Of a stretch of 42,119 nt of DNA, positions 34,546 to 42,119 are shown one piece after another (position 1 is the stretch's first letter; each line of letters opens with the position of its first letter). The notes beneath the pieces were generated by a model, which was not told the origin of the DNA, searched no databases, and saw only the letters and a program-made list of their open reading frames with translations. The stretch covers positions 1 through 42,119 of the forward strand of contig JACMPP010000085.1 of NCBI GenBank assembly GCA_014377445.1, given 5' to 3'. The translations under genes and the position numbers were made by a program. The DNA comes from Oligoflexus sp. (GTDB lineage: Bacteria; Bdellovibrionota_B; Oligoflexia; Oligoflexales; Oligoflexaceae).

Positions 34546-35271
34546 TCAGAGATAATAGACAAGTTTGGGATCGTCGATTTGAGTTTTGGCGATGTATTTC
34601 TCAAGGCGTTTTTGTGAATCGCCATTGAATTCATCAAAACGGATACCGAGCCCGGCCGAGATATCACGACGTGAGTCGCCGACAATTCTGCGGATCACTT
34701 CGCACTCGACCTTGATGGCTTTGAGATAACCGGGGAGTTCAAAGCTCAAACTGAGTTTCACTCCGGGTTCGATCGTCAGGTCCGTAGCAAGCAGGATGCC
34801 GGAGCGGGAGATGTCCTGGATGGAACATTCCAGCATTTGGCCTTTGTATTCGAAAGTCGCTAAGCCCGGATGAGTGACGCGAGATGTCTCGCGAGTCTTC
34901 TCTTCGAGCAGGTTGCGGATTTGTTCGATGAAGTATTCGCGCGGGACCGGCGTCTCAATGAAGAGATCAGGACCGTTTTCACGCTGAGAGATTTTGCGGG
35001 GAAGCGATTGAACGCTGGTGAAGATCACAGGGATCTCAGCCGTTGCCTTCTGTCTCTTGAAATGCTCGCAGATACTGACGGCATCGATCGCAGAGTAATC
35101 GTAGTTGATCACTATAACGTCGACGTGGCCTTTCTTCAGAGCATCTTTCGCCTGAGGGAAATTGACTGCCTGATGAATCTGAGCACCGATCTTTCGGTAT
35201 CCAGCTTTTTCAAGCTCTGAAGTAATACGCTTTTCGTCGATGAAAAGGATTTTAAGATTCGTCTGGCCCAT
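34546..35271 (-). CDS. Degenerate receiver plus PilZ domain protein
   Basis: I choose ATG 35271 (MGQTNLKILFI, 241 residues) after AGGAG; a longer frame to 35361 has no site. Residues ~1-120 fold like a response-regulator receiver (LKILFIDE... VDVIVINYDYS ... VIFTSVQ), but the phospho-Asp position reads Asn (VIVIN) and the conserved Lys near ETPVPREYF is absent, so phosphorylation is unlikely. Residues ~130-235 form a PilZ domain with RETSR (RxxxR), DISRSG (DxSxxG) and GLGIRFDEF, which bind cyclic-di-GMP. It likely responds to c-di-GMP rather than to a kinase. The stop lies 2 bp from the rlmN stop, convergent. Confidence 0.87.
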   Translation of the reverse strand: MGQTNLKILFIDEKRITSELEKAGYRKIGAQIHQAVNFPQAKDALKKGHVDVIVINYDYSAIDAVSICEHFKRQKATAEIPVIFTSVQSLPRKISQRENGPDLFIETPVPREYFIEQIRNLLEEKTRETSRVTHPGLATFEYKGQMLECSIQDISRSGILLATDLTIEPGVKLSLSFELPGYLKAIKVECEVIRRIVGDSRRDISAGLGIRFDEFNGDSQKRLEKYIAKTQIDDPKLVYYL

Positions 35272-35436
35272 ATCATTCTCCTGGCGTTCAACACGGCGGT
35301 TTTCGTTTCCGCTCAAGGGCTGATCGGCAGGGAGCGAAAAACATTGAGAGCTTTGGGCCAAAATTGTGAAAAGCCCTTAAAATGATTTACAAATATTTTT
35401 AATAATTGGGCTCGTTCGTGAGCTCTGGATATCACA

Positions 35437-36189
35437 GTGAAAAAAACCAGAATTAGACTAGACGTAAAGATTGTACTCGAGGGCTTTGCGAAGGATGTCG
35501 CGGAAGCCGGCGCCCTTATTATGACAGGGAATGTCTTTGTCGACGAGCAGCGTCAGGACAAGCCAGGAACTCTGATTAAAGAGACCCAAAAAGTAAGAAT
35601 ACGTCAGCGCTCGCGCTTTGTGAGTCGGGGCGGGGACAAGCTTTGGGGCGCCATCGAAGACCTGAAAATCGCATCCTTTTTTGAAGGCGCCACGATCCTC
35701 GATTGTGGCGCTTCGACCGGTGGTTTCACCGATTGTGCGCTGCAGCTCAAAGCGGCCAAGGTCTATGCTCTCGATATCGGCTTCAACCAGCTTGACTGGA
35801 AACTGCGGACCGACCTCAGAGTTATCTCGATGGAAAGCACTGATATCCGAAAATTGGATCAGCCACTCGATGACAAAATCTCGATCGTGCTTGCTGACCT
35901 GAGCTTCAACTCGCTCGATCGCACGTTAAAAGCCATGCGCGAAGCGGTTTCTGGGCCTTCCATTTATTTCCTCTTGCTCGTTAAGCCTCAATTTGAGCTG
36001 GAATCCGTTGTGATTCCAGATGGCGGGGTCGTGAACGATCCCCTCTTGCTCCAGGCTGCGTTATGCAAGGCGAAACTGGCTATAGAGCGCGAAGGTCTGA
36101 AGCTTTTGTCTGCGGTTGATAGCCGAGTACGGGGTCGGGAGGGAAATCAGGAGATATTCGTCTGGGCCCGTTCTCTGGCGAGGAAATAA
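35437..36189 (+). CDS. tlyA: TlyA-family rRNA 2'-O-methyltransferase
   Basis: The product is 250 residues from a GTG at 35437. The N-terminal ~60 residues are an S4 RNA-binding domain (RLDVKIVLEGFAKDVAEAGA and GNVFVD). A FtsJ-like methyltransferase follows: SRGGDKLWGAIE, the SAM motif LDCGASTGGFTDCAL (~86-100), ALDIGFNQLDWKL, ADLSFNSL and LVKPQFE, which carries the catalytic Lys. TlyA methylates riboses in 16S and 23S rRNA and affects sensitivity to capreomycin-type antibiotics in other species. Motifs are intact. Confidence 0.93.
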   Translation: MKKTRIRLDVKIVLEGFAKDVAEAGALIMTGNVFVDEQRQDKPGTLIKETQKVRIRQRSRFVSRGGDKLWGAIEDLKIASFFEGATILDCGASTGGFTDCALQLKAAKVYALDIGFNQLDWKLRTDLRVISMESTDIRKLDQPLDDKISIVLADLSFNSLDRTLKAMREAVSGPSIYFLLLVKPQFELESVVIPDGGVVNDPLLLQAALCKAKLAIEREGLKLLSAVDSRVRGREGNQEIFVWARSLARK

Positions 36190-36213
36190 GCTCTTTTGGC
36201 TAGGATAACTGCC

Positions 36214-36241
36214 TTGACTCTAGGGATGGGCCTGTTATGCT
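36214..36241 (+). promoter_or_regulatory. Predicted sigma-70 promoter for the 36266 operon
   Basis: TTGACT (36214-36219), a 16-bp spacer and TATGCT (36236-36241) sit 25 bp before the start at 36266, which has CGGAGG. The short leader and good boxes make this one of the clearer promoters in the window. Confidence 0.6.
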
Positions 36242-36265
36242 CCGATTAATCCCTTCGGAGGCCCT

Positions 36266-37303
36266 ATGAATGTTCGGTCGATACTCGCTCTCGGCGCCCT
36301 TCTCTTCAGCGTTTCCTGCGGCAGTTCAAGCGAATCTCCTCAGGGCGATGCCACGACGCCCACACTCCCTTTTACCGAAGTCGCTTCACCCATTTCTTTA
36401 ACATCAAGTCCCCTCGCGGATTTCCTTATATATTCAAACGATGTCCCCGCTTCGCAAGTCGCGATCCTCAAACAGGATCTCGCTGTGATCGACACCTGGG
36501 ATGGGCTCATGACGGCTACGGAATCGCAGTCGCTTAAAGGCCTTCTCAAGCTGAGTGCTGTTACCCCGAATAATTTGAGTCTCTGGTTCAAGGAGCGAAT
36601 CAAATACATTCTGCAGGCGGATCTTAGCAAATATCAGCTAGGTCTGGTCTTCGCTTCGGAGAACGAGGTCGGTCTGCAAGAATTAGGTAGCACGGATACG
36701 CAAGATGAAGCCAACACGGGCGGCGGCAATATCGGAACTGCAATCTATCTGACGACGCTCGAAGAACAGAGAAGTCGCAGCAATCTTTCCTACCTCATCA
36801 TTCGCATCAACGATAAATGGGTGCCTGTCCTTTCTCCGCGCGTCGGTCTCATGCGCATTGGGCCCGCTCTCTTTGATCCCGACTATCAGGTTAATCACAC
36901 GAATATTCATGCGCTCTCGAACTCGCTTCAAAGGCTCGAAGTCCTGTTTCATGAAGCCAGGCACAGCGATGGCAATCAGAAAACCTCCAGCGTGGGTTTT
37001 CCTCACGTCATCTGTCCTAGCGACGGAACAATACCCGATAACCTTGTCGGAATACCGGCCTGTGACGATTCGTCCAACGGCGCCTATAGCGTGGGCGCAG
37101 CTATTCTCAAGTCACTCCTTCACATCTGCGAGCGTCGTTGCTCAATCACGGAACAAGAAGTTCTCAAATCTATATATCTGGATCGAATCTCACGCGTAAC
37201 GACGGGCTCGGCTACCAATCCACTTAAGTTGCTTGATCCGGCGCCTGAAACAGGTTTTAATGCGGTAAATATTGGTGATTTCCAGGCATTTAATCTAAGG
37301 TGA
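36266..37303 (+). CDS. HExxH-containing lipoprotein (putative zinc peptidase)
   Basis: The product is 345 residues. ATG 36266 follows CGGAGGCC. The lipobox VSC (FSVSCGSSSES) predicts a lipoprotein. Around residues 232-240 LFHEARHSDGN fits the zinc-binding HExxH motif (His-Glu-Ala-Arg-His). Later Cys pairs occur (ICPSDG, PACDDSSNG, HICERRC). The fold beyond the motif is not recognised. A metalloprotease at the outer membrane is possible; the third zinc ligand cannot be assigned. It ends 3 bp before the anchored protein at 37307. Confidence 0.75.
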   Translation: MNVRSILALGALLFSVSCGSSSESPQGDATTPTLPFTEVASPISLTSSPLADFLIYSNDVPASQVAILKQDLAVIDTWDGLMTATESQSLKGLLKLSAVTPNNLSLWFKERIKYILQADLSKYQLGLVFASENEVGLQELGSTDTQDEANTGGGNIGTAIYLTTLEEQRSRSNLSYLIIRINDKWVPVLSPRVGLMRIGPALFDPDYQVNHTNIHALSNSLQRLEVLFHEARHSDGNQKTSSVGFPHVICPSDGTIPDNLVGIPACDDSSNGAYSVGAAILKSLLHICERRCSITEQEVLKSIYLDRISRVTTGSATNPLKLLDPAPETGFNAVNIGDFQAFNLR

Positions 37304-37306
37304 TCT

Positions 37307-37882
37307 ATGCGTCGTCCTGCGCTATTAGCGGTTCTTCTCGGAATAGCTCTCTTGGCTGTGCTCTTCGGCAAGTATAAGCTCGATCAGAGCATCAAAGAGG
37401 GTAAGTTTGATTCGACGGCAAGTCCTGTCTTTGATGCGGATCATCCTATGACAATAGACCTTGGTGTTGAACCCGATCCTAAGAAGTCCCTGCCTCTCGA
37501 CCAGCCTCCTCATGGATCGGCAGCTGATTCTCATACCGATGTCATGGCTGCTTTGGTTGAAGCTCGTCAAAGCTTTCGACAAAAAGATGCGATGCGGGCC
37601 GAAGCGAGCGCTGATCCACACACGACGCCCAATTCGATCGTAAAATCGGCAGAAAAGCTGGGCCAAATCATCACGCTCGAGCAGATTCATCCCGAATTCA
37701 AGCCTGAGTTTCAGGCCCTCTATCTGGAATGTTCGAAGGATAGCGAAGTGTTGACAGTCACGCGCGTGCAGTGTCTGGAAAAGTATATTCAAAGCAAAAA
37801 GCCGAGCGCGGATGCTGAAAATGCGCTTCTCGCCGAAGTCGATCCCGTCGTGAAGAAACTCTACCTTGAAATGAAACGCTAA
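37307..37882 (+). CDS. Membrane-anchored protein of unknown function
   Basis: The product is 191 residues. ATG 37307 is immediately preceded by AAGG, which overlaps the end of the upstream gene, so translation is probably coupled. An N-terminal hydrophobic helix (ALLAVLLGIALLAVLF) without a lipobox gives a bitopic or secreted protein. The rest is polar and helical, with two cysteines in a short helix-rich region. No family recognised. Confidence 0.75.
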   Translation: MRRPALLAVLLGIALLAVLFGKYKLDQSIKEGKFDSTASPVFDADHPMTIDLGVEPDPKKSLPLDQPPHGSAADSHTDVMAALVEARQSFRQKDAMRAEASADPHTTPNSIVKSAEKLGQIITLEQIHPEFKPEFQALYLECSKDSEVLTVTRVQCLEKYIQSKKPSADAENALLAEVDPVVKKLYLEMKR

Positions 37883-37920
37883 GCTTAAGCTTAAGCTCCG
37901 TCACTCCCGAGGCTATATGT

Positions 37921-38805
37921 ATGCTGAGAATCTTGCGTCGCCTGGGGAGTGGGTTTTGGTTCTTCGCTCTTAGCCTGAATCTTGCTGCATGCAATCATCT
38001 TTTTTATTTCCCCGATAAGACGCTCTATCGCGATCCCACAAAATACCCCTTTCCCGTTCGCATCCTTGAAATCAAGCGTGAGGGAAGGCCGAGCGTGAGC
38101 GCCTGGCTGATGAATGATACGCCGAACAGCAAAGGCCTGGTTTTGCATTTTCATGGTAATGCGCAGAACCTCAGCGCGCACGCGAGCTTTTCTAGCTGGA
38201 TGGCTGAAGCGGGTTATACCGTATTGATTTTCGATTATAGCGGCTACGGTCTGACGGGCGGCAAGCCTAATCAGGAAGGGATCATCAGCGACAGCCAGGT
38301 TGTGATGCGATGGATTATGGCGGAAGATAAGTGGAAGAACAAGGGTCTGCCCTACATCGTCTTCGCCCAAAGCCTGGGTGGTGCGGTAGGGACTACGGCA
38401 TTGGCCGAGACGCCTGAATTTGCATCCAAGGTCGATCTGTTGGTCGTTGAATCAAGCTTTGATTCCTATCAGGGCGTGGCCTTTGCCACCCTCAAATCGC
38501 ATGCGATCAGCTTTGTCTTCAGTCCACTGGCCTTCGTGCTGGTCAGCGATTACCAGAAGCCAAGTGAGGCTGTGAAGAAGCTTTTGATGCCAAAGATTTT
38601 TGTGCATGGATCATCGGATGGCGTCGTGGCCTTTGAGAGTGGGAAAAAGCTTTATGCAGCCGCGCTTCCTCCCAAGGAATTCTGGGAAATTTCTTATGGG
38701 AACCACCTCGAGGCGTTTATTCCCGGGTCACCCTATCGGCAGGACTTGCTTGAACGATTGGAGAGTCTAAAGACGATCAAAGACAAAGCGTCTAGGCCTG
38801 AATGA
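37921..38805 (+). CDS. Alpha/beta-hydrolase lipoprotein
   Basis: The product is 294 residues. A lipobox (SLNLAAC) predicts a lipoprotein. The fold is alpha/beta hydrolase of the BEM46/ABHD13-like type. LHFHGNAQN forms the oxyanion region, and FDYSGYGLTGG follows. The nucleophile sits in FAQSLGGAV (the usual Gly-x-Ser-x-Gly has Ala first), the Asp is likely in HGSSDGVV and the His in YGNHLEAF near the C-terminus. All triad positions are present. An esterase or lipase-like activity is expected; the substrate is unknown. It follows the two genes at 36266 and 37307 on the same strand. Confidence 0.88.
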   Translation: MLRILRRLGSGFWFFALSLNLAACNHLFYFPDKTLYRDPTKYPFPVRILEIKREGRPSVSAWLMNDTPNSKGLVLHFHGNAQNLSAHASFSSWMAEAGYTVLIFDYSGYGLTGGKPNQEGIISDSQVVMRWIMAEDKWKNKGLPYIVFAQSLGGAVGTTALAETPEFASKVDLLVVESSFDSYQGVAFATLKSHAISFVFSPLAFVLVSDYQKPSEAVKKLLMPKIFVHGSSDGVVAFESGKKLYAAALPPKEFWEISYGNHLEAFIPGSPYRQDLLERLESLKTIKDKASRPE

Positions 38806-38829
38806 AAGCTGAAGCCATGACGCCATTGG

Positions 38830-39780
38830 CTAGAGCTTTGATCCAGGCAGGCAGCGCGGGTCGTTATAAGGCAGAGTCAGTTCGATTTTGTTGCCGTTGA
38901 TCCTGGCTGGCACGGATCGCATGGCATTATTATATTTGGTGGAGGCATCGAAATCTGTAGATTTCATGTTGTAGTTTGTTTCCAGATGCTCGCTTAAACT
39001 TTTGAGTTTCTCGCGAGATGTGTTTTCGTTCTTGTAGGTGTAGAGACGACCGTCCGTCACAATGAAGTTCTGAAAGTAGAAGATGTAGTCCTTCTTTTTC
39101 GCTTCGGGAGTATTGTTGGCGATCAAATTCGAAATTTCTTTGTGGCTTTTCAGTTCCTTGTCACGACAGGACTTGGTGCCTTCCGAATCGCGGCAGATAA
39201 AGAGCCCGAGGCTTTCCGTTTTGTTGCGGATGGCGATCTGAAATGTTTTATCGAATCCATCCACAAGTTTATGCAGCGAGACTTTGGCTTTGTCGCCTCT
39301 TTGCTTTGATGTCAGTGTTTCGATGGTGACTAGCAATTCTTCGCTGTTCTCATCGGGAATCACAAGGCTTATCGTATCCAAGTCACCGCCCAGACACCAT
39401 TGCTTCTTCGATCGGAAAGAAAAAGGTATTTTCAACATTCCATTTTCGGTCTGCAGATCGATGCCTTGAACGCCGTAAATAAGATCACGAAGTCCGCCGG
39501 CACGCACTTTTTTGCGATCCATCGGCATCGGACTTTGGGCGACCTCGTTCGCTTGCACTATTTCCGGCATTTTCGGAAGATTCGTCGGAGCTGCTTTCGC
39601 AGGAGCCGTGACCTTTGCGGGCGCCTTTATTTCGGGCGATTTATTCATAAAGAGAAAATAAGCGAGCGTGCTCACAACTGAAGAGATGATGATGACCTTG
39701 GATTTTGTTCCATTGCCATCACCTTTTCCACCTTGCGAGGGGGGGCTTTTCGGGTTCTTCCGCGTGGCGTACTTCTTCAT
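38830..39780 (-). CDS. Membrane-anchored protein of unknown function
   Basis: The product is 316 residues. A basic, Gly/Pro/Ser-rich cytoplasmic start (~30 residues) precedes one membrane helix (VIIISSVVSTLAYFLFM). An Ala/Pro/Lys-rich linker (APAKVTAPAKAAP) and a soluble domain of ~220 residues follow, with Cys in QWCLGGD, FICRDSEG, SCRDKE and RCLPGS. No family recognised. The layout (short inside, one helix, proline linker, outer domain) resembles periplasmic-spanning proteins of secretion or pilus systems. It lies divergently from the Hint protein at 40113. Confidence 0.75.
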   Translation of the reverse strand: MKKYATRKNPKSPPSQGGKGDGNGTKSKVIIISSVVSTLAYFLFMNKSPEIKAPAKVTAPAKAAPTNLPKMPEIVQANEVAQSPMPMDRKKVRAGGLRDLIYGVQGIDLQTENGMLKIPFSFRSKKQWCLGGDLDTISLVIPDENSEELLVTIETLTSKQRGDKAKVSLHKLVDGFDKTFQIAIRNKTESLGLFICRDSEGTKSCRDKELKSHKEISNLIANNTPEAKKKDYIFYFQNFIVTDGRLYTYKNENTSREKLKSLSEHLETNYNMKSTDFDASTKYNNAMRSVPARINGNKIELTLPYNDPRCLPGSKL

Positions 39781-40112
39781 GAGTCATTCCAGATAATAGA
39801 GAGAATGTGGTTTTATAAATTTTATCACAGGGTCGGGTTGTTGAGCTGAGTTTAGCGTAGGAATTGGGAAAAAATGGTCTTTTCCATATAACATCTTGTT
39901 AAAGCACCGTATTTCAAACGCAGTACGAGCCGGTAGTTAGTATCTGTTTATTCTAAATTCACGCCATTTCCCAAAAAAATCATGGGACGTCTACAAAAGT
40001 GACGAATCGATTGACGCCTAACTCACTAATATCTGAGAGGATCATCAAATATATTAAACTCCAGACAAATATGTCCGAAAGAGAAAATAATTAAAGTCGA
40101 AGGAGGGGTGCC
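39781..40112. other. Divergent intergenic region
   Basis: This gap separates the divergent genes at 38830-39780 and 40113. A very strong ribosome site AAGGAGGGG ends at ~40108. The DNA is AT-rich. TTGACG at 40011 and TAATAT at 40027 are too close together for a standard promoter, so the start point is unknown. Confidence 0.4.
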
Positions 40113-41927
40113 TTGAAGAAGAATCAGGACGGATTTATCGGTGTCGCTTTTGCGATTGCTTTCGCAGCGATCGGTGTCGCAACGGTTGCAGTCCAGGAAA
40201 GTAACAGGGCAGGCAACGCCACCATCCATACCAGCCAGATGGCTCGTGAGAGAGAAAAGCTTCAGAACTCTGCGCTCAACGCAGCCGCTCGATACAAAGG
40301 ATTGTTGATGGAGCGGAAAAATCCGGCAACCGGCGAGTACATTCCCGGTATCTATGCGGTCGACTACTTTGCGAAGCCCGAAGACTGGATCATGAGAAAG
40401 AGCGTAGCCATCGGTGGTAGCGGTGAAGTTCTTATGGTCGGCACCGACCAACGCACTGTTCAAATAAAAGCTGGGACATCAACAGCCACCGTTTTGGGAA
40501 AGTCCACGGAGGTCTTCAATCAACAAGTTGCAGCCAGTTCCGTCCAAGAAGATCTTGTCGATGTTGAGATTGCGAATCTGAAACTCGCAGAGCCGGGCGA
40601 GCCTGGCGCTGGGATCTTAGTTAAATATGCCGATATTCGGGTGCAAGGTCTGCAGTTAGATGGCCAGAAAGCGACGCCTATCGTTGTGCGTGTTCCGGTG
40701 CCAAAGCCTATTCCCTTCAACCTCAAGGTGTTCTATCGCCCAACGGGTGATCCAACCTGGGTTAACTTCACCAGCGACGTCACACTGCCTGATGGTGGGT
40801 ATGAATTCAAGGTGCAAGGTAGCGGAATCATGACCGGTGTAAAATTCAAGTGGGATGGTACCGATATATTCCTCGGCTTCAACCCGGCGACCGGTGAAAT
40901 CGAGCATATGGCGCGCAACTATGAGGCTGCCAATATTCAGATCGGGCCGATTCTCGGCGGTGATTTTACCCTCACAGAAAAGTTAGACAAAAATACCTGC
41001 AGTGTAGCGGCCGTTGACAACACTCATACCGTCGAAGTCTCAATGATTGGTGTGGACGGTAAGGATTATGAGTCAACCGGTTCGATGAAAATGAAACTAT
41101 CAACGAGCACTAAAGTCCTTACCTTGAATGATTATCGAACTCAATGTCTTGATAAATGTGCTTACCTCGAAACGACAAGCCGTACCTCTCTTGTTCCCGG
41201 AGCAGGTATCGATGCGGGCGACATTAGCGAATGGTGGGTAAATGATAACCACTCTAATAACACCACGATTCCAGATATTTCTGGTGAATGGACCTTTCAA
41301 GAAACTAGCCATTACAAAATCAGTAACAAGAAGTTGTGTGTCAGCTTTCTAGGTGTGAGTCCCACGGACTTCGGCGGCCTTTTCTTCAAGGCTGCAAAAT
41401 TTAAAGCGTATACAGTTCCTGGGTGCGCAGTCGAATTTCTAGGTGCCCGGGACAGTTGTGGTTGCGTCGCCGAAGACACTAAGATCCTCATGGGCGACGG
41501 TAAAAGCGAAAAACGTATTGATGAAATCGTTCAGGGTGAAACTATCTGGAACCCGCTTTTAAAGAAGGCGATGCCGATCCGCAAGATGACACGGGGGCCT
41601 GAAAAAGTACCTATGTTGAAGATCACGGTAGGCGATCAGATGCTGAGTGTTACAGGTAACCACCCTTTCCCTACGAAAAGCGGTATGAAAACAGCCTTTA
41701 GTTTGAGTAAGGGCGAAGAGATCATGATGGAAGGCAAAGGCTGGCAAGCGATCGCAAGTATCGATACAGTCGAAGCCAGTGGTAAAGCTCCAGACGTTTG
41801 GAACATCGAAGTCGAAGCTCCAAACGAAAACAACGATGCTCACCACTATGTGGCGAACGGAGTTGTTACGGGCGATCTTATGATTCAGAAGAAATTGCAA
41901 AGTCAGGCTCAGACCGCGCAGAATTAA
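40113..41927 (+). CDS. Pilin-like membrane protein with C-terminal Hint (intein/hedgehog) domain
   Basis: The product is 604 residues from a TTG start at 40113, six bases after AAGGAGGGG. The N-terminus (KKNQDGFIGVAFAIAFAAIG and on) resembles PilX/TadE-type pilin-like starts: charged residues, Gly-Phe, a single hydrophobic helix, then an Ala-rich helix. Residues ~80-440 form a long beta-rich exposed region. From Cys451 (CGCVAEDTKILMGDG) to ~590 is a Hint domain: first-block Cys, then VTGNHPF with His517 (TxxH block) and the end block HHYVANGVVTGD (577-588). The usual HN followed by a nucleophile is missing, so protein splicing is unlikely; N-terminal cleavage at Cys451 could still occur. A strong terminator follows at 41953. 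Confidence 0.85.
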   Translation: MKKNQDGFIGVAFAIAFAAIGVATVAVQESNRAGNATIHTSQMAREREKLQNSALNAAARYKGLLMERKNPATGEYIPGIYAVDYFAKPEDWIMRKSVAIGGSGEVLMVGTDQRTVQIKAGTSTATVLGKSTEVFNQQVAASSVQEDLVDVEIANLKLAEPGEPGAGILVKYADIRVQGLQLDGQKATPIVVRVPVPKPIPFNLKVFYRPTGDPTWVNFTSDVTLPDGGYEFKVQGSGIMTGVKFKWDGTDIFLGFNPATGEIEHMARNYEAANIQIGPILGGDFTLTEKLDKNTCSVAAVDNTHTVEVSMIGVDGKDYESTGSMKMKLSTSTKVLTLNDYRTQCLDKCAYLETTSRTSLVPGAGIDAGDISEWWVNDNHSNNTTIPDISGEWTFQETSHYKISNKKLCVSFLGVSPTDFGGLFFKAAKFKAYTVPGCAVEFLGARDSCGCVAEDTKILMGDGKSEKRIDEIVQGETIWNPLLKKAMPIRKMTRGPEKVPMLKITVGDQMLSVTGNHPFPTKSGMKTAFSLSKGEEIMMEGKGWQAIASIDTVEASGKAPDVWNIEVEAPNENNDAHHYVANGVVTGDLMIQKKLQSQAQTAQN

Positions 41928-41952
41928 CCTTATCGTCATACTGTGTTCAAAG

Positions 41953-41986
41953 GCCGTTAGCTCGCGAGCTAGCGGCTTCTTTGTTT
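41953..41986 (+). terminator. Intrinsic terminator after the Hint-domain gene
   Basis: GCCGTTAGCTC and GAGCTAGCGGC pair over 11 bp (one G-U) around a 2-nt centre (41953-41976), followed by TTCTTTGTTT. It lies 26 bp past the stop at 41927. Confidence 0.85.
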
Positions 41987-42119
41987 GCGTCCGGCAGGGT
42001 GCGCTCCTTCGATCTAACTGAATGGTGAGTTTGCCATCCTCGTCTAAAAGACGAAAAAAACGCTCCAAAAATTCTTCCTTTAAGGCCCTAGAATCTTGAG
42101 ACATACATTTTAAATTAAA

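Noticed and set aside
41559..42119. Minus-strand ORF from 42104 with a protein-like start (MSQDSRALKEEFLERFF)
   Set aside because: The first ~35 residues look plausible, but the rest is antisense to the Hint domain, there is no ribosome site, and it crosses a strong terminator. It could be the start of a decayed gene, so it is noted but not called.

Overview
The window looks like a chromosomal stretch from a Gram-negative predator-like or soil/aquatic bacterium of the Bdellovibrionota/Oligoflexia type. This placement is an inference. It rests on a complete bacterial mevalonate kinase/decarboxylase/reductase operon beside a type 2 IPP isomerase, many lipoproteins with clear lipoboxes, PilZ, HAMP and hybrid-kinase signalling proteins, and frequent TTG/GTG starts. 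No rRNA, tRNA or CRISPR array was recognised.

Layout. 1-2759 (-): hybrid histidine kinase with an AhpD-like N-terminus, cut by the window edge. 3129-4046: mobile-element debris, namely a frameshifted Cys-rich accessory ORF and an ORF joining an IS3 OrfA start to a tyrosine-recombinase C-terminus; its last codons lie inside the groEL terminator. 4185-6354 (-): groES-groEL with its promoter and two inverted repeats in the leader. 6666-12969: a small membrane peptide, a TPR membrane protein, lipoproteins, an acyl-CoA ligase, an RluA-type pseudouridine synthase and a truncated MazG-like gene. 12211-15647: a translationally coupled pair, a lipoprotein and a trypsin-LRR lipoprotein. 16714-20930 (-): mvaA-mvaK2-mvaD-mvaK1, four genes with overlapping ends, then idi-2 (fni) at 21256-22578. 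Together they convert HMG-CoA to IPP/DMAPP; HMG-CoA synthase is not in the window.

22680-25246: a small secreted protein, an NAD-dependent epimerase, a decayed histidine kinase lacking its phospho-acceptor His, and two lipoproteins. 25342-27637: four heavily overlapping genes that look like a reduced Tad/Flp-type secretion set (two small membrane proteins, a CpaB-like and an RcpA/CpaC-like protein) with no ATPase here. 27543-31218 (-): an EpmA-type lysyl-tRNA-synthetase paralogue and a LonB-type protease with a lysine/alanine-rich histone-H1-like tail. 31978-32519 is a long intergenic region with strong potential RNA structure, next to a tiny very basic protein.

32793-38805: HAMP-only membrane protein, rlmN, a degenerate receiver-PilZ protein, tlyA, and a three-gene group (HExxH lipoprotein, anchored protein, alpha/beta-hydrolase lipoprotein). 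38830-41986: a membrane-anchored unknown and a pilin-like protein ending in a Hint (hedgehog/intein) domain, closed by a strong terminator.

The most interesting items are the pilin-like Hint protein, the trypsin-LRR protein, the compressed Tad-like cluster, the N-terminally extended IPP isomerase, the possible structured RNA at 32391-32511, and the recombination scars at 3129-4046 and 23927-24240.
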